64,000 nucleotides of DNA from Billgrantia sulfidoxydans (GCF_017868775.1 NZ_CP053381.1:3844001-3908000), one strand, 5' to 3'. Positions 1-11,260 are shown, counted from the stretch's first letter. The notes: generated by a model from the letters alone, not told the origin. Numbers and translations are program-made.

Positions 1-678
<678 letters not shown>

Positions 679-703
679 CTACCCCTGACCGGCACGCCAC
701 CAC

Positions 704-1261
704 TCAGGCGCGCAGTACCCGGCCGCTGCGCAGGTCGCGAATGGTGCTGGGGCGATCCAGCCCGCCAAGCTCCCCCTCGACGACGGCGTCGAGCTCGTCG
801 CCGAAGATCTCGCGCACCTCGGCGGCGCTCATGGCCGAAGGCTCATTGGCCCTGTTGGCCGAGGTCGAGACGATCGGCCCGCCGAAGGCCCGGCACAGCG
901 CCGCCACGCCGGGGTGGGCGCTGACCCGCAGCGCCACGCAGTCGTGGGCACCGCGCACCAGCGCATGGGTGCGCCCGTTGTGAGGCACCAGCCAGGTGTT
1001 GGGACCCGGCCAGCTGGCGACCAGCGGCGCATGCAGCTCCGGCGCCAGGCCCTCGAGCCAGGGCGCGAACTGGGCGATGGAAGCCGCCACCAGAATCAGT
1101 CCCTTGGCCGGGTCGCGCTGCTTGAGCCGCAGCAGGTGGGCCACGGCCTCGTCATTGTCGGGGTCGCAACCCAGCCCCCACACGCCTTCGGTGGGGTAGG
1201 CAATCACGCCGCCGGCGCGCAGCGCGGCAACGGCGACATCGAGCGATTCGGCCACGGTCAT
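704..1261 (-). CDS. tsaC: Threonylcarbamoyl-AMP synthase
   Basis: Makes threonylcarbamoyl-AMP from threonine, bicarbonate and ATP, the first step of the universal t6A37 tRNA modification. This is a single YrdC-like domain of about 185 residues, close to E. coli TsaC (190). The family stretches IAYPTEGVWGLGCDPD, LLRLKQRDPAKGLIL, WPGPNTWLVP and IVSTSANRANEPS are all present. I chose the ATG at 1261 because GGCAGGAG lies just upstream; an upstream in-frame ATG at 1285 has no such site. It sits between dprA and hemF on the same strand. Confidence 0.95.
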   Translation of the reverse strand: MTVAESLDVAVAALRAGGVIAYPTEGVWGLGCDPDNDEAVAHLLRLKQRDPAKGLILVAASIAQFAPWLEGLAPELHAPLVASWPGPNTWLVPHNGRTHALVRGAHDCVALRVSAHPGVAALCRAFGGPIVSTSANRANEPSAMSAAEVREIFGDELDAVVEGELGGLDRPSTIRDLRSGRVLRA

Positions 1262-1342
1262 GGTCTCCTGCCAATGATTCAGCATACCGACCGCCAGCGG
1301 AGGGCTGTGTCGGTCCTGATGAGGGTTCTCATGCTAGCACGC

Positions 1343-2464
1343 CTAGGCGTTCTCGGGCAGGCGCACCCAGCCCCCGGGGGCCTGGGCGGCACGCCCTTCG
1401 AGCTCGAGTTCCAGCAGGCGCCGCTGGCAGTCGGGCACGCTCAGCCCGGTCAGGCTCACCAGCGCATCGAGCGGCGAGGGGGCGTCGCTGAGCCAGCGCA
1501 GCAGCGGGTCGCCGCTGCTGGCGGCACCCTGCGCCCCGGCTTCCCGGGGCCGGGCAAGGGCGAGGCTCGACGCCGCCCACTGGGTCAGCTCGGCGAGGAT
1601 ATCCTCGACGTGGCGCACCAGTACCGCACCCTGCCGGATCAGCCGCAGGCAGCCACGCGCCTGAGGGTTGTGGATCGAGCCGGGCAGCGCGAAGACCTCG
1701 CGGTTCTGCTCGATGGCGAGCCTGGCGCTCACCAGTGAGCCGCTCTTCTCGGCGGCTTCCACCACCAGCACGCCCAACGAGAGCCCGGTGACGATGCGGT
1801 TGCGTCGGGGGAAGAACGCCGGCCGCGCCGGTGTGCCGGGAGGATGCTCCGAAAGGATCAGCCCGCCGTGGTCGAGCAGTTGCTGGTAGAGCCGCCCATG
1901 ACGCGGGGGATAGATCACGTCGACGCCGCAGCCCAGCACCGCCACGCTGCGCCCGCCGGCCTCCAGCGCGGCCTGCTGGGCGGCCCCGTCGACGCCCAGC
2001 GCCAGGCCGCTGACGACGCACCAGTCGCGGCTGGCCAGTTCCCGACCGAAGGCCGCAGCGTTGGCCAGGCCTTCGCGGGTGGGCCGACGCGAGCCGACGA
2101 TGGCGAGTCTGGGCGGCTGCAGGGCGGCCAGGTCGCCCAGTGCCCAGAGGACCGGCGGCGGGTCGCCGATCTGCTCCAGCAGCGCCGGCCACGCCGGATG
2201 CCCCGGATACAGCAGGTGGCGGTCAGGCGCGGCCGCGAGCCAGGCCAGGTCGGCCTCTATCCCCTGGGTCAGCGGGCTGCGGGCCGGGTGGTCGAGCCAC
2301 AGGCGCAGCGCCGAGGCCGCCGGAGGCGGCAGTCGCGCCAGCCAGCCGCCCGGCCAGTCCGGGGCGGCGGCCTGGATTTCGGCCAATCGCGCGGCGCCCA
2401 TTCCGGGCAGCCGCATCAGCGCCAGCCAGTCGCGCCGGCTCGGTCCATGTCGCGCATCGCTCAC
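1343..2464 (-). CDS. dprA: DNA-processing protein DprA (Smf)
   Basis: DprA binds incoming single-stranded DNA during natural transformation and loads RecA. Outside competent species its role is less clear. The 373-residue protein has a helical SAM-like N-terminus (about 1-90) and then the Rossmann-like DprA fold with GSRRPTREGLANAA, VVSGLALGVDGAAQ, FFPRRNRIVTGLS and KSGSLVSARLA. The C-terminal part (about 310-370) looks like the DprA winged-helix domain. The start overlaps the stop of the upstream LysM gene by four bases (ATGA), which suggests translational coupling. Confidence 0.95.
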   Translation of the reverse strand: MSDARHGPSRRDWLALMRLPGMGAARLAEIQAAAPDWPGGWLARLPPPAASALRLWLDHPARSPLTQGIEADLAWLAAAPDRHLLYPGHPAWPALLEQIGDPPPVLWALGDLAALQPPRLAIVGSRRPTREGLANAAAFGRELASRDWCVVSGLALGVDGAAQQAALEAGGRSVAVLGCGVDVIYPPRHGRLYQQLLDHGGLILSEHPPGTPARPAFFPRRNRIVTGLSLGVLVVEAAEKSGSLVSARLAIEQNREVFALPGSIHNPQARGCLRLIRQGAVLVRHVEDILAELTQWAASSLALARPREAGAQGAASSGDPLLRWLSDAPSPLDALVSLTGLSVPDCQRRLLELELEGRAAQAPGGWVRLPENA

Positions 2465-3564
2465 CGCTGCGCCACCCCCACCCCACGGCGGGGATTGTGG
2501 AGGCGGTCGCCGACTTCCAGCGTACGTGTCGCCCGCATCACCAGGCCATAGCTCATCCTCTCGTAGGGTCGAAACACCATGACCAGGCCGGCGTCGGTCC
2601 CGGGCAGGCGCAGCGACTCGCCGGTGCGGGGATCGACCACACGTTCGCCCTGCTGTTCGACCTGCAGCACATGGCCGGTTTCGAGCCCGTCGCGACGCCC
2701 CCGGTCCAGCGCCACCACCTGCAGCCGGCCGATGAAGCGCACCCCGCCCGGCACGGCGAGAATGGTGCCGTCGACCTCGTGGTCCGGTGCGCGAGGCATG
2801 AACTCGCTGGCCAGCTCGCGCGCCTCGAGCGGCAGCACGATGTCCTCGTTGCGCACCTCCTGGCTGGCGGCGAGGACCTCCATGAGCGCGATGCCGTCCT
2901 CGCTGCGCTCGGCCCGGGCCCGCCCGATGCCGATCAGCTCCAGCCCCAGCAGCTCGCCGGTCGCCGCGTCGTGGTAGCGCTCGCCGACGCGATAGATCCC
3001 GTAGCGCTGCCCCCGCTGCAGCTCGCCGCGGGCATAGATGCGGTCGCCGGCGCCGCTGATGATGCGCCGGTCGTTGCCGGCCACCACGTAGGCCAGCTCA
3101 TCGAGCGCCTCGGGGTCGTCGATCACCCGATGGTCGCGCAGGAAATGGCGCACGGTATCCAGCGGGATCGGCTCGATCGCTTCGCGTACCGGAACCCGGC
3201 GCACCTCGGGCGAGAGCCGCACTTCGCCCTGGCCGCGTTCGATCCCGAGGCACGGCCGGCCATGGCAGTCCTGGAGGGTGATCACGTCGCCGGGATAGAT
3301 CAGGTGCGGGTTGCGAATCTGCGGGTTGACCTGCCACACCTCCGGCCACTGCCAGGGATGGCGCAGGAAGCGCCCCGAGATGTCCCACAGGGTATCCCCG
3401 CGCACCACCGTGTAGCGGTCCGGCGCGTCGCTGCGCAGCCCCTGCTCCCAGCTCACCCCCTGGGCCTGGGCCAGCGTCGCCGCCAGCAGCAGTGACAGGC
3501 CGGCCCCCCACGTCCACGCTCGCCTCAGCGGGCCGCCCAGCCGCCACGTTGCATTCTCGTCCAT
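2461..3564 (-). CDS. LysM-domain exported protein
   Basis: Predicted cell-envelope protein of about 367 residues. The start chosen gives a hydrophobic signal peptide ending in TLAQAQG. A LysM domain follows immediately (YTVVRGDTLWDISGRFL, WPEVWQVNPQIRNPHLIYPGD), a peptidoglycan-binding module. The remaining 270 or so residues are a conserved region of unknown function found in LysM proteins next to dprA in many gammaproteobacteria. It is first in the dprA-tsaC-hemF group and divergent from def. An in-frame ATG at 3609 would add 15 arginine-rich residues before the signal peptide and is less likely. Confidence 0.9.
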   Translation of the reverse strand: MDENATWRLGGPLRRAWTWGAGLSLLLAATLAQAQGVSWEQGLRSDAPDRYTVVRGDTLWDISGRFLRHPWQWPEVWQVNPQIRNPHLIYPGDVITLQDCHGRPCLGIERGQGEVRLSPEVRRVPVREAIEPIPLDTVRHFLRDHRVIDDPEALDELAYVVAGNDRRIISGAGDRIYARGELQRGQRYGIYRVGERYHDAATGELLGLELIGIGRARAERSEDGIALMEVLAASQEVRNEDIVLPLEARELASEFMPRAPDHEVDGTILAVPGGVRFIGRLQVVALDRGRRDGLETGHVLQVEQQGERVVDPRTGESLRLPGTDAGLVMVFRPYERMSYGLVMRATRTLEVGDRLHNPRRGVGVAQR

Positions 3565-3689
3565 CCTTCCCCCCTGCCCTCGCTGCCGGCCCCGATCGCG
3601 GCCTCTCACGCCGGGAACCGGCGTGCCGTGCTATAGTCCAACGCTATTGAATGGATAAGCGCGCCAGCGGTTTCCCCCTGGCCTGCCGC

Positions 3690-3704
3690 CCCCTAGAATA
3701 GGGG
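3690..3704 (+). promoter_or_regulatory. Inverted repeat with -10-like core upstream of def
   Basis: CCCCTA-GAA-TAGGGG is a perfect 6-bp inverted repeat in the divergent LysM/def intergenic region. The central TAGAAT resembles a sigma-70 -10 box about 45 bases before the def start, but the matching -35 (TTTCCC) is poor. Operator or promoter function is a guess from position only. Confidence 0.3.
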
Positions 3705-3742
3705 CAATTCCCGAATGACAGCATAACGGTGGTTCCAACGCC

Positions 3743-4255
3743 ATGGCCAAATTGACGATCCTCGAATTTCCCGACGAGCGGCTGCGCACCAGGGCGGCGC
3801 CGGTCGAAGCGGTTGACGACGAGGTGCGCCGGCTGGTCGACGACATGCTCGAGACCATGTACGACGCTTCCGGCATCGGCCTTGCCGCCACCCAGGTCGA
3901 CGTGCACCGTCGCGTGATCGTGATGGACGTCAGCGACGACCGGGCCAACCCGCTGGTGCTGGTCAACCCCGAGTACACCCCGATCGGCGATGAACGCGAA
4001 CTGATGTCCGAGGGCTGTCTGTCGATTCCCGAGTACTATGCCGAGGTGCCGCGGGCGCTCAAGGTGCACCTCAAGGCGCTGGACCGCGACGGCAAGCCCT
4101 ACGAGCTCGAGGCCGACGGCCTGCTGGCGCACTGCATCCAGCACGAGTGCGACCATCTCGAGGGCGTGCTGTTCGTCGACTACCTCTCGCCGCTCAAGCG
4201 CGATCGCGTGCTGAAGAAGATGCAGAAGCGCCACAAGCAGATGCAGACCGCTTGA
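3743..4255 (+). CDS. def: Peptide deformylase
   Basis: Removes the N-formyl group from nascent polypeptides at the ribosome exit. The 170-residue protein has the three deformylase motifs in order: GIGLAATQV (about 45), EGCLSIP (about 90) with the metal-binding Cys, and HECDHLEG (about 133) with the two metal-binding His and the catalytic Glu. It is first gene of the def-fmt-rsmB cluster, so enzymes that add and remove formyl groups are co-encoded. Confidence 0.98.
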   Translation: MAKLTILEFPDERLRTRAAPVEAVDDEVRRLVDDMLETMYDASGIGLAATQVDVHRRVIVMDVSDDRANPLVLVNPEYTPIGDERELMSEGCLSIPEYYAEVPRALKVHLKALDRDGKPYELEADGLLAHCIQHECDHLEGVLFVDYLSPLKRDRVLKKMQKRHKQMQTA

Positions 4256-4277
4256 GGGCAGCGTTGATTCGCCCCGC

Positions 4278-4304
4278 AAGGCCGACGTGTCCCACGTCGG
4301 CCTT
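4278..4304 (+). terminator. Hairpin between def and fmt
   Basis: AAGGCCGACGTG and CACGTCGGCCTT form a perfect 12-bp stem around a three-base loop, followed by a weak T-containing run (CGTCGTTTGGG). It probably ends or attenuates def transcription before fmt. The poor U-tract makes full termination uncertain. Confidence 0.6.
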
Positions 4305-4364
4305 CGTCGTTTGGGCCTGCCTCCGTTAAGATGAGGGCAACCGTTCACTGGCAAGGCTCGACTC

Positions 4365-5351
4365 ATGTCCCGTTCCCTGCGCGTCATCTTCGCCGGCACC
4401 CCCGACTTCGCCGCCGCCAGCCTCGCCGCCCTGCTGCACAGCCGGCATTCGGTGGTGGCCGTCTACACCCAGCCCGACCGTCCGGCGGGAAGAGGCCGCA
4501 AGCTGACCGCCAGCCCGGTCAAGTCGCTGGCCCTCGCGCACGACCTGCCGGTCCGTCAACCCGAGACGCTGAAGAGCGCCGAGGTGCAGGCCGAGCTGGC
4601 CGCCTTCGAGGCGGACATCATGGTGGTGGTGGCCTACGGGCTGATCCTGCCCCAGGCGGTACTCGACATCCCCCGGCTCGGCTGCCTCAACGTTCACGCC
4701 TCGCTGCTGCCGCGCTGGCGCGGCGCGGCACCGATCCAGCGCGCCATCGAGGCCGGCGACAGCGAAAGCGGTGTCACCATCATGCAGATGGATGCCGGGC
4801 TCGATACCGGCGCCATGTTGCTCACGCGGCGCACACCGATCACCACGACGACGACCGGCGGCGAACTGCACGACACCCTGGCCACGCTCGGCGGCGAGGC
4901 GCTGGTCGAGGTACTCGACGCGCTGGCTGGCGAAGGCCTTACGGCCATACCTCAGCCGCAGGCGGGGGTGACCTACGCCGCCAAGCTCTCCAAGGCCGAG
5001 GCCGAACTCGACTTCACCCTCCCTGCCGACGAACTCGCCGCCAGGGTGCGCGCCTTCAACCCCTGGCCGGTGGCCTGGTGCGCCTGCGGCGATGAGCGGC
5101 TGCGCCTGCTGATGGCCGAGGCGGCATCCGCCCGCGAAAGCGAACGCCCCGTGCCGCCGGGTACCCTGCTCGCCCCCGAGGCCGACGCCCTGCGCATCGC
5201 CTGCGGCCCCCAGGGCGGCGAGGTACTGCGAGTCACCCGCGCCCAGCTGCCGGGCGGCAAGCCGCTGGCGGCCCGCGACCTGCTCAACGCACGCGACGCG
5301 CGCCTGCAAGCCGGGCATCGCCTGGGCAGTGCGACCGAGGAGAGCCCCTGA
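4365..5351 (+). CDS. fmt: Methionyl-tRNA formyltransferase
   Basis: Formylates initiator Met-tRNA with 10-formyltetrahydrofolate. The 328-residue protein has the N-terminal formyltransferase domain (about 1-185), with [13 protein letters not shown] and the catalytic [14 protein letters not shown] segment plus [10 protein letters not shown]-terminal OB-like tRNA-binding domain follows (about 205-310, FNPWPVAWC). The stop overlaps the rsmB start by one base (TGATG), consistent with an operon. Confidence 0.98.
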   Translation: MSRSLRVIFAGTPDFAAASLAALLHSRHSVVAVYTQPDRPAGRGRKLTASPVKSLALAHDLPVRQPETLKSAEVQAELAAFEADIMVVVAYGLILPQAVLDIPRLGCLNVHASLLPRWRGAAPIQRAIEAGDSESGVTIMQMDAGLDTGAMLLTRRTPITTTTTGGELHDTLATLGGEALVEVLDALAGEGLTAIPQPQAGVTYAAKLSKAEAELDFTLPADELAARVRAFNPWPVAWCACGDERLRLLMAEAASARESERPVPPGTLLAPEADALRIACGPQGGEVLRVTRAQLPGGKPLAARDLLNARDARLQAGHRLGSATEESP

Positions 5352-6724
5352 TGCATCGTTCCACCCCCTCCACCCGCGCCGGCAAGAGCGTCCAGGACGG
5401 CGGCCAGGCGGTACGCGCCAGCGCCGCCCGTGCCCTGGTGCCCGTCATCACCGGCAAGGGCTCGCTCAACGAGCTGGACGATCATCAGGTGGTGATCCGC
5501 GACCGCGCCCTGTTCAAGGCGATGTGCTACGGCGTGTGCCGCACGCTGCCGCGCCTCGAGGCGCTCGCCGAGCGCCTGCTGAAATCCCCGTTCAAGGCCC
5601 GCGACGCCGACGTCCAGGCGCTGCTGCTGCTGGGCATCTACCAACTCCTCTACCTGCGCATCCCGGCCCACGCCGCGGTGGGCGAGACCGCCGGCGCCGC
5701 GCGCCAGCTGGGCAAGGAGTGGGCGACCCGGGTGCTCAACGGCTGCCTGAGGCGGCTGACCCGGGAGTCCGCCGCGCTACAGGCCGAGGTCGACCAGGAC
5801 CCGGCGGTGGCGCTGCTGCATCCTCGCTGGCTGCTCAAGGCGCTGCGCCACGCCTGGCCCGACGACTGGCGCGCCCTTGCCGAGGCCAACAACCAGCCGG
5901 GCCCCATGACCCTGCGCATCAACCGCCGCCACGGCGACCGCGAGGCCTACCTGGCGAAGCTGCTCGAGAGCGGCATCGCGGCACGGCTGTGCACGCACTC
6001 ACCCGATGGGCTGACGCTGGACAAGCCCTGCGACGTGCAGACGCTGCCCGGTTTCGCCGAGGGCGACGTCAGCGTGCAGGACGAGGCCGCCCAGCTCGCC
6101 GCCGAGCTGCTCGGGCCGGCCCTGGCCCCTCGCCCCGGCGGTCGCGTGCTGGATGCCTGCTGCGCCCCGGGGGGCAAGACGGCCCACCTGCTCGAACTGT
6201 TCGACATCGAGCTGCTGGCGCTCGACAGCGATGCCGTACGCCTGGCCCGGGTCGAGGAGACGCTGGAGCGTCTCGGTCTCTCGGCCACCCTGGTGCATGC
6301 CGACGCCACGCAGCGCGACTGGTGGGACGGAACGCCGTTCGACGCCATCCTGCTCGATGCGCCCTGCTCGGGCACCGGCGTGATTCGCCGCCATCCCGAC
6401 ATCAAGCGCCTGCGGCGCCCTTCCGACATCCCCAGGCTGGCCGAGCTGCAAGCCCGCCTGCTCGACAACCTGTGGCCGCTGCTGCGCCCCGGCGGCGCGC
6501 TGCTCTACGCCACCTGTTCGGTGCTGCGCGAGGAGAACGACGAGCAGATCCGCGCCTTCCTCGAGCGCACTCCCGACGCCGGCGTCACCACCCCCGAGGG
6601 AGTGAGCTGGGGCCGCACGGTCGGCCCCGGACGCCAGCTCCTGCCACAGCCGGAGAGCCACGACGGCTTCTTTTATGCCAGACTGAGGAAGCGGGGTGGA
6701 TCCGACGCCCCTTCGTCCACATGA
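5351..6724 (+). CDS. rsmB: 16S rRNA m5C967 methyltransferase
   Basis: SAM-dependent methyltransferase making m5C967 in 16S rRNA. The 457 residues comprise an N-terminal NusB-like RNA-binding domain (about 20-155, [19 protein letters not shown]) and a C-terminal Rossmann methyltransferase domain. The SAM motif is [17 protein letters not shown]. The two catalytic cysteines sit in [17 protein letters not shown] and [11 protein letters not shown]. The one-base overlap with fmt indicates translational coupling, and the next gene starts 13 bases after its stop. Confidence 0.97.
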   Translation: MHRSTPSTRAGKSVQDGGQAVRASAARALVPVITGKGSLNELDDHQVVIRDRALFKAMCYGVCRTLPRLEALAERLLKSPFKARDADVQALLLLGIYQLLYLRIPAHAAVGETAGAARQLGKEWATRVLNGCLRRLTRESAALQAEVDQDPAVALLHPRWLLKALRHAWPDDWRALAEANNQPGPMTLRINRRHGDREAYLAKLLESGIAARLCTHSPDGLTLDKPCDVQTLPGFAEGDVSVQDEAAQLAAELLGPALAPRPGGRVLDACCAPGGKTAHLLELFDIELLALDSDAVRLARVEETLERLGLSATLVHADATQRDWWDGTPFDAILLDAPCSGTGVIRRHPDIKRLRRPSDIPRLAELQARLLDNLWPLLRPGGALLYATCSVLREENDEQIRAFLERTPDAGVTTPEGVSWGRTVGPGRQLLPQPESHDGFFYARLRKRGGSDAPSST

Positions 6725-6737
6725 GCAAGGAGCACCC

Positions 6738-6944
6738 ATGAGCGATCATGTCTACAAGCATATCGAGCTGACCGGTTCCTCCGAGAAGAGCATCGAGGAC
6801 GCCATCCAGCGTGCGCTCGACAAGGCCTCGCAGTCGCTGCACGGCATGCGCTGGTTCGAGGTCGTGGATACCCGCGGCCACATCGAGAACGGCCGCGTCG
6901 GCCACTGGCAGGTCACGCTCAAGGTTGGCTTCACCCTGGACTGA
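6738..6944 (+). CDS. Dodecin family flavin-binding protein
   Basis: Dodecins are small proteins (about 65-75 residues) that assemble into hollow dodecamers and store riboflavin, FMN or related compounds. This 68-residue protein starts [15 protein letters not shown] and carries the family-type [12 protein letters not shown] and [12 protein letters not shown] segments. The tryptophan in the first is the aromatic that stacks with flavin. AAGGAG precedes the chosen ATG; upstream in-frame starts would overlap rsmB. It sits between rsmB and trkA on the same strand, which says nothing obvious about function. Confidence 0.92.
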   Translation: MSDHVYKHIELTGSSEKSIEDAIQRALDKASQSLHGMRWFEVVDTRGHIENGRVGHWQVTLKVGFTLD

Positions 6945-7056
6945 CGGCACCGTTACCACACGAGCCTGTTACATCACCTTCGGCTGGTTTATGCTAGCCA
7001 CGAATGCTGCGGCGCCATAACGGCGTCGCAGAGTCGTTTGATGGGTCTGACAGCAT

Positions 7057-8430
7057 ATGAAGATCATCATCCTGGGCGCCGGCCAGGTCGGCGGCACGCT
7101 GGCCGAACACCTGGCCCGCGAGGAGAATGACATCACGGTGGTGGACACCGACGGCGAACGCCTGCGCGAACTGCACACCCGGCTCGACATCCGTACCGTG
7201 GTCGGTCCCGGCTCCTACCCCGTGGTACTGCGCCAGGCCGGCTGCGAGGACGCCGACATGCTGATCGCGGTGACCAGCCAGGACGAAGTCAACATGATCG
7301 CCTGCCAGGTCGCCCACACGCTGTTCCGCACGCCGACCAAGATCGCCCGGGTACGCGCCACCGCCTACCTCACCCGCAAGGGGCTGTTCGCCCACGAGGC
7401 GGTGCCCATCGACGTCCTGATCAGCCCCGAGCAGGTGGTCACCGACCACATTCGCCGCCTGATCGAGCATCCCGGCGCCCTGCAGGTGCTGGAATTCGCC
7501 GGCGGCCTGGTGCAGCTGGTGGCGGTCAAGGCCTACTACGGTGGCCCGCTGGTGGGCCAGGACCTCGGCTTCCTGCGCCGCCACATGCCCAGCGTCGATA
7601 CCCGGGTGGCAGCCATCTACCGCCGCAACCGGCCGATCATCCCGCGCGGCGACACCGTGATCGAGGCCGACGACGAGGTCTTCTTCATCGCCGCCCGGCG
7701 CGACATCCGCGCGGTGATGAGCGAGCTGCGCCGGGTCGACCGCGACTTCCGCCGGGTGATGATCGCCGGGGGCGGCAACATCGGCGAGCGCCTCGCCGAG
7801 CACCTCGAGCACAGCCACCAGGTCAAGATCATCGAGCACGGCCTGGAGCGCTGCACCGTCCTCTCGGAACGCCTCAACCGCACCGTGGTCCTGCATGGCA
7901 GCGCCACCAACAAGCGCCTGCTCGAAGAGGAGAACATCGAGGATTGCGACATCTTCTGTGCGCTGACCAACGACGACGAGGTCAACATCATGTCGTCGAT
8001 GCTGGCCAAGCGCATGGGTGCCAAGAAGGTGCTGACGCTGATCAACAACGCCGCCTACGTCGACCTGGTGCAGGGCGGCGAGATCGACATCGCCATCTCG
8101 CCGCAGCAGGCCACCATCGGCAGCCTGCTGACCCACGTGCGCCGCGGCGACATCGTCAACGTGCACTCGTTGCGCCGCGGTGCGGCGGAGGCGATCGAAG
8201 CCATCGCCCACGGTGACACCCAGTCTTCCAAGGTGGTGGGACGCGCCATCGGCGAGATCGACCTGCCTCGCGGCACTACCATCGGTGCCATCGTGCGCGG
8301 CAAGGAGGTGCTGATCGCGCATGACGACGTGGTGGTGGAGTCCGGCGACCATCTGATCCTGTTCGTGATCGACAAGCGCCGCATCCGCGACGTCGAGCGC
8401 CTGTTCCAGGTCGGGCTGACGTTCTTCTGA
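7057..8430 (+). CDS. trkA: Trk potassium transporter peripheral subunit TrkA
   Basis: Cytoplasmic NAD(H)-binding regulatory subunit of the Trk K+ uptake system. The 457 residues form two tandem RCK units, each with a Rossmann RCK_N and a C-terminal RCK_C domain. The nucleotide motifs are [13 protein letters not shown] near residue 7 and [13 protein letters not shown] near residue 240. Length matches E. coli TrkA. It is followed after 43 bases by trkH. K+ accumulation is the first response to osmotic upshock, fitting a halophile. Confidence 0.98.
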   Translation: MKIIILGAGQVGGTLAEHLAREENDITVVDTDGERLRELHTRLDIRTVVGPGSYPVVLRQAGCEDADMLIAVTSQDEVNMIACQVAHTLFRTPTKIARVRATAYLTRKGLFAHEAVPIDVLISPEQVVTDHIRRLIEHPGALQVLEFAGGLVQLVAVKAYYGGPLVGQDLGFLRRHMPSVDTRVAAIYRRNRPIIPRGDTVIEADDEVFFIAARRDIRAVMSELRRVDRDFRRVMIAGGGNIGERLAEHLEHSHQVKIIEHGLERCTVLSERLNRTVVLHGSATNKRLLEEENIEDCDIFCALTNDDEVNIMSSMLAKRMGAKKVLTLINNAAYVDLVQGGEIDIAISPQQATIGSLLTHVRRGDIVNVHSLRRGAAEAIEAIAHGDTQSSKVVGRAIGEIDLPRGTTIGAIVRGKEVLIAHDDVVVESGDHLILFVIDKRRIRDVERLFQVGLTFF

Positions 8431-8473
8431 TGGCGGGCTCGATGACGACACGCGACGCCGGGAACGCCGCTCC

Positions 8474-9922
8474 ATGAGTCTGCGCGTCATCCTGCGCATC
8501 CTCGGCCTGCTGCTGATGATGTTCAGCCTGACCATGCTGCCGCCGATCCTGGTGTCGCTGCTGTTCGGCGACGGCCAGTGGGATGCCTTCAGCATCGCCA
8601 TCCTGATCACCGTGCTGACCGGCCTGGTGATCTACCTGCCCAACCGCAGCGCGCACAAGGAGCTGCGCATTCGCGACGGCTTCCTGATCGCGGCGCTGTT
8701 CTGGAGCGTGCTGGGGCTGTTCGGCTCGCTGCCGCTGATGCTGACCGGCGACGCCGCACTCATGCCGACCGATGCGGTATTCGAGTCGTTCTCGGGGCTG
8801 ACCACCACCGGCGCCACCGTGATCACCGGCATCGAATTCCTGCCCGAATCGGTGCTCTACTACCGCCAGCAGCTGCAGTGGCTCGGTGGCATGGGCATCG
8901 TGGTACTGGCGGTGGCCATCCTGCCGACGCTGGGCGTCGGCGGCATGGCGCTCTACCGCACCGAAATTCCCGGGCCGCTGAAGGACTCCAAGCTGACTCC
9001 GCGCATCACCGAGACGGCCAAGGCGCTGTGGTATATCTACGCGGCGCTGACGCTGACCTGCTTCCTGGCCTACCTGGCCGCCGGCATGAGCTGGTTCGAT
9101 GCCCTGGGGCACAGTTTCTCCACCGTCGCCATCGGCGGCTTCTCCACCTACGACGCCAGCATCGGCCATTTCGACAGCGCCCTGATCGAGCTGATCTGCG
9201 TGTTCTTCCTGGTCATCTCGGCGATGAGCTTCAGCCTGCACTTCCTGGCCTGGCGCGGTCGGCAGCTCGGTCACTACCTGCACGATCCCGAGGCACGCTT
9301 CCTGCTGATCTTTCTCACCGGGCTGAGCGTCGTCACCATCGTCTCGCTATGGCTGACCAACACCTACGATACCGAGTTCGGGCTGCGCCACGGGCTGTTC
9401 CAGGCGGTCTCGGTGGCCACCACCGCCGGCTTCGGCGTGGACGACTTCTCGGCCTGGCCGGGGGCGCTGCCCTTCCTGCTGTTCATGGCCGCCTTCGTCG
9501 GCGGCTGCTCCGGCTCCACCGGCGGCGGCATGAAGGTGATTCGCATCATCCTCATTCTCAAGCAGGGCATGCGCGAGGTGATGCGCCTTGTCCACCCCAA
9601 CGCGGTGATCGCGGTCAAGGTGGGCAAGGTCAGCGTGCCCGACGGCATCGCCCAGGCGGTGTGGGGCTTCTTCTCGGCCTACCTGATGCTGTTCTTCCTG
9701 ATGCTGGTGGGCGTGATGGCCACCGGCGTCGACCAGGTCACCGCCTGGTCGACGGTGGCCTCGTGCCTGAACAACCTGGGCCCGGCCCTGGGTGACGCTG
9801 CCGCGCACTACGGCGAACTGCCGCCGCTCGCCAAATGGATCCTGGTGCTGGCGATGCTGCTCGGCCGGCTGGAGATCTTCACCGTGCTGGTGCTGTTCAC
9901 GCCCGCGTTCTGGCGAAAGTGA
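8474..9922 (+). CDS. trkH: Trk potassium transporter membrane subunit TrkH
   Basis: Inner-membrane K+ channel-like subunit that works with TrkA. The 482 residues are strongly hydrophobic with many membrane spans. They contain the four pore-loop segments typical of the Trk/Ktr family, each with a central glycine: TTTGATVI, STVAIGGFSTY, TTAGFGVDD and NNLGPALGD. Length is nearly that of E. coli TrkH (483). It lies directly behind trkA, so both subunits are probably co-transcribed. Confidence 0.98.
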   Translation: MSLRVILRILGLLLMMFSLTMLPPILVSLLFGDGQWDAFSIAILITVLTGLVIYLPNRSAHKELRIRDGFLIAALFWSVLGLFGSLPLMLTGDAALMPTDAVFESFSGLTTTGATVITGIEFLPESVLYYRQQLQWLGGMGIVVLAVAILPTLGVGGMALYRTEIPGPLKDSKLTPRITETAKALWYIYAALTLTCFLAYLAAGMSWFDALGHSFSTVAIGGFSTYDASIGHFDSALIELICVFFLVISAMSFSLHFLAWRGRQLGHYLHDPEARFLLIFLTGLSVVTIVSLWLTNTYDTEFGLRHGLFQAVSVATTAGFGVDDFSAWPGALPFLLFMAAFVGGCSGSTGGGMKVIRIILILKQGMREVMRLVHPNAVIAVKVGKVSVPDGIAQAVWGFFSAYLMLFFLMLVGVMATGVDQVTAWSTVASCLNNLGPALGDAAAHYGELPPLAKWILVLAMLLGRLEIFTVLVLFTPAFWRK

Positions 9923-10003
9923 CGCCACGCTGAGGTCGGGTTTGGCCCGTCAGCCGGCTTCGTGGATAATCGGAACCTTCACTCCCTGCGACCCCGAGCG
10001 TTC

Positions 10004-11260
10004 ATGACCGACTCCCAGGAATCCATGACCGACCCGCGCCAGGAAGGCGCCTTCAGCGGCCCCCATCGCGTCGTCGAAGTGGGCGGCACCCGCTACACCC
10101 TGCTGGGTACCGCGCATGTCTCCGCCGAGAGCGCCGAGGACGTGCGCCGGCTGATCCGCTCAGGCGACTTCGACGCCGTGGCCGTCGAGCTGTGCGATGC
10201 ACGCCATCACAACCTCAGCAACCCGGACGCCCTGGCCCAGCAGGACCTGTTCGAGATCTTCCGCCGCGGCAAGGCCGGCATGGTCGCGGCCAACCTGGCG
10301 CTGGGCGCCTTCCAGCAGCGTGTCGCCGAGCAATCCGGCATCGAGCCGGGGGCCGAGATGCGCGCCGCCCTGGAGGAGGCGCGCCACCACGATCTGCCGC
10401 TGCTGCTGATCGACCGCGACGTGGGCATCACGCTCAAGCGCATCTACGCCAACGTGCCGTGGTGGCAGCGCATGTCGCTGTTCACCGGCCTGCTCGGCAG
10501 CGTGATGTCGCGCCAGGAGATCAAGCCCGAGGAGATCGAGCGCCTGAAGGAGGGCGACGTACTGGAGTCGACCTTCAGCGAATTCGCCGCCGAATCGGAG
10601 ACGCTGTACACCCCGCTGATTGCCGAGCGCGACCGCTACATGGTGCTGCGCCTGGCGGAGCAGGCCCCTCCCGGGCGCTATCGCAACGTGCTGGTGGTGA
10701 TCGGCGCCGGCCACATGAAGGGCATGGTCGAGCACTTCGACGCCCCGCTTCCCGCCGAGCCGGAGGCGGAGGCGGAGCGGCACACGCTGGAGGCCACCCC
10801 GCCGCCGTCGAAACTCTGGCGCGCCCTGCCCTGGCTGATCACGGCCCTGGTGCTGACCGGCTTCGTCATCGGCTTTTCGCGCAATACCGATCTCGGCTGG
10901 CAGCTGGTCGTCGAGTGGTTCCTGATCAACGGGGTGCTCTCTGGAGTCGCCACGCTGGCCGCCCTGGCCCACCCGATCACCGTCGTGGCCACCATGTTCG
11001 CCGCCCCGCTCACCTCGCTCAACCCCACCATCGGTGCCGGCTTCGTCGCCGCCGGGGTCGAGCTGTGGCTGCGCAAGCCCAAGGTGCGCGACTTCTCGAT
11101 GCTGCGCCACGACGTCACCGAGCTCAAGGGCTGGTGGCGCAACCGCGTGTCGCGCACGCTGCTGGTGTTCCTGTTCGCCACCCTGGGCTCGGCCGCCGGC
11201 ACCTGGATCGCCGGCTTCCGTATCGCCGGGGCGCTGCTCGGCCCCGCGGCCTCGGGCTAA
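10004..11260 (+). CDS. TraB/PrgY family membrane protein
   Basis: The TraB/PrgY family (TIKI-related fold) includes the enterococcal pheromone shutdown protein; bacterial chromosomal members are uncharacterised. The N-terminal domain has the family motifs LLGTAHVSAESAEDV (about 25-40) and VVIGAGHMKGMVEHF (about 230-245). After an acidic linker, the C-terminal third has about three or four hydrophobic segments (LPWLITALVLTGFVIGFS, FLINGVLSGVATLAAL, TVVATMFAAPLTSL, LLVFLFATLGSAAG). An ATG at 10025 has a better ribosome site (CCAGGAATCC) and could be the true start. The stop overlaps the convergent HTH gene by four bases. Confidence 0.85.
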   Translation: MTDSQESMTDPRQEGAFSGPHRVVEVGGTRYTLLGTAHVSAESAEDVRRLIRSGDFDAVAVELCDARHHNLSNPDALAQQDLFEIFRRGKAGMVAANLALGAFQQRVAEQSGIEPGAEMRAALEEARHHDLPLLLIDRDVGITLKRIYANVPWWQRMSLFTGLLGSVMSRQEIKPEEIERLKEGDVLESTFSEFAAESETLYTPLIAERDRYMVLRLAEQAPPGRYRNVLVVIGAGHMKGMVEHFDAPLPAEPEAEAERHTLEATPPPSKLWRALPWLITALVLTGFVIGFSRNTDLGWQLVVEWFLINGVLSGVATLAALAHPITVVATMFAAPLTSLNPTIGAGFVAAGVELWLRKPKVRDFSMLRHDVTELKGWWRNRVSRTLLVFLFATLGSAAGTWIAGFRIAGALLGPAASG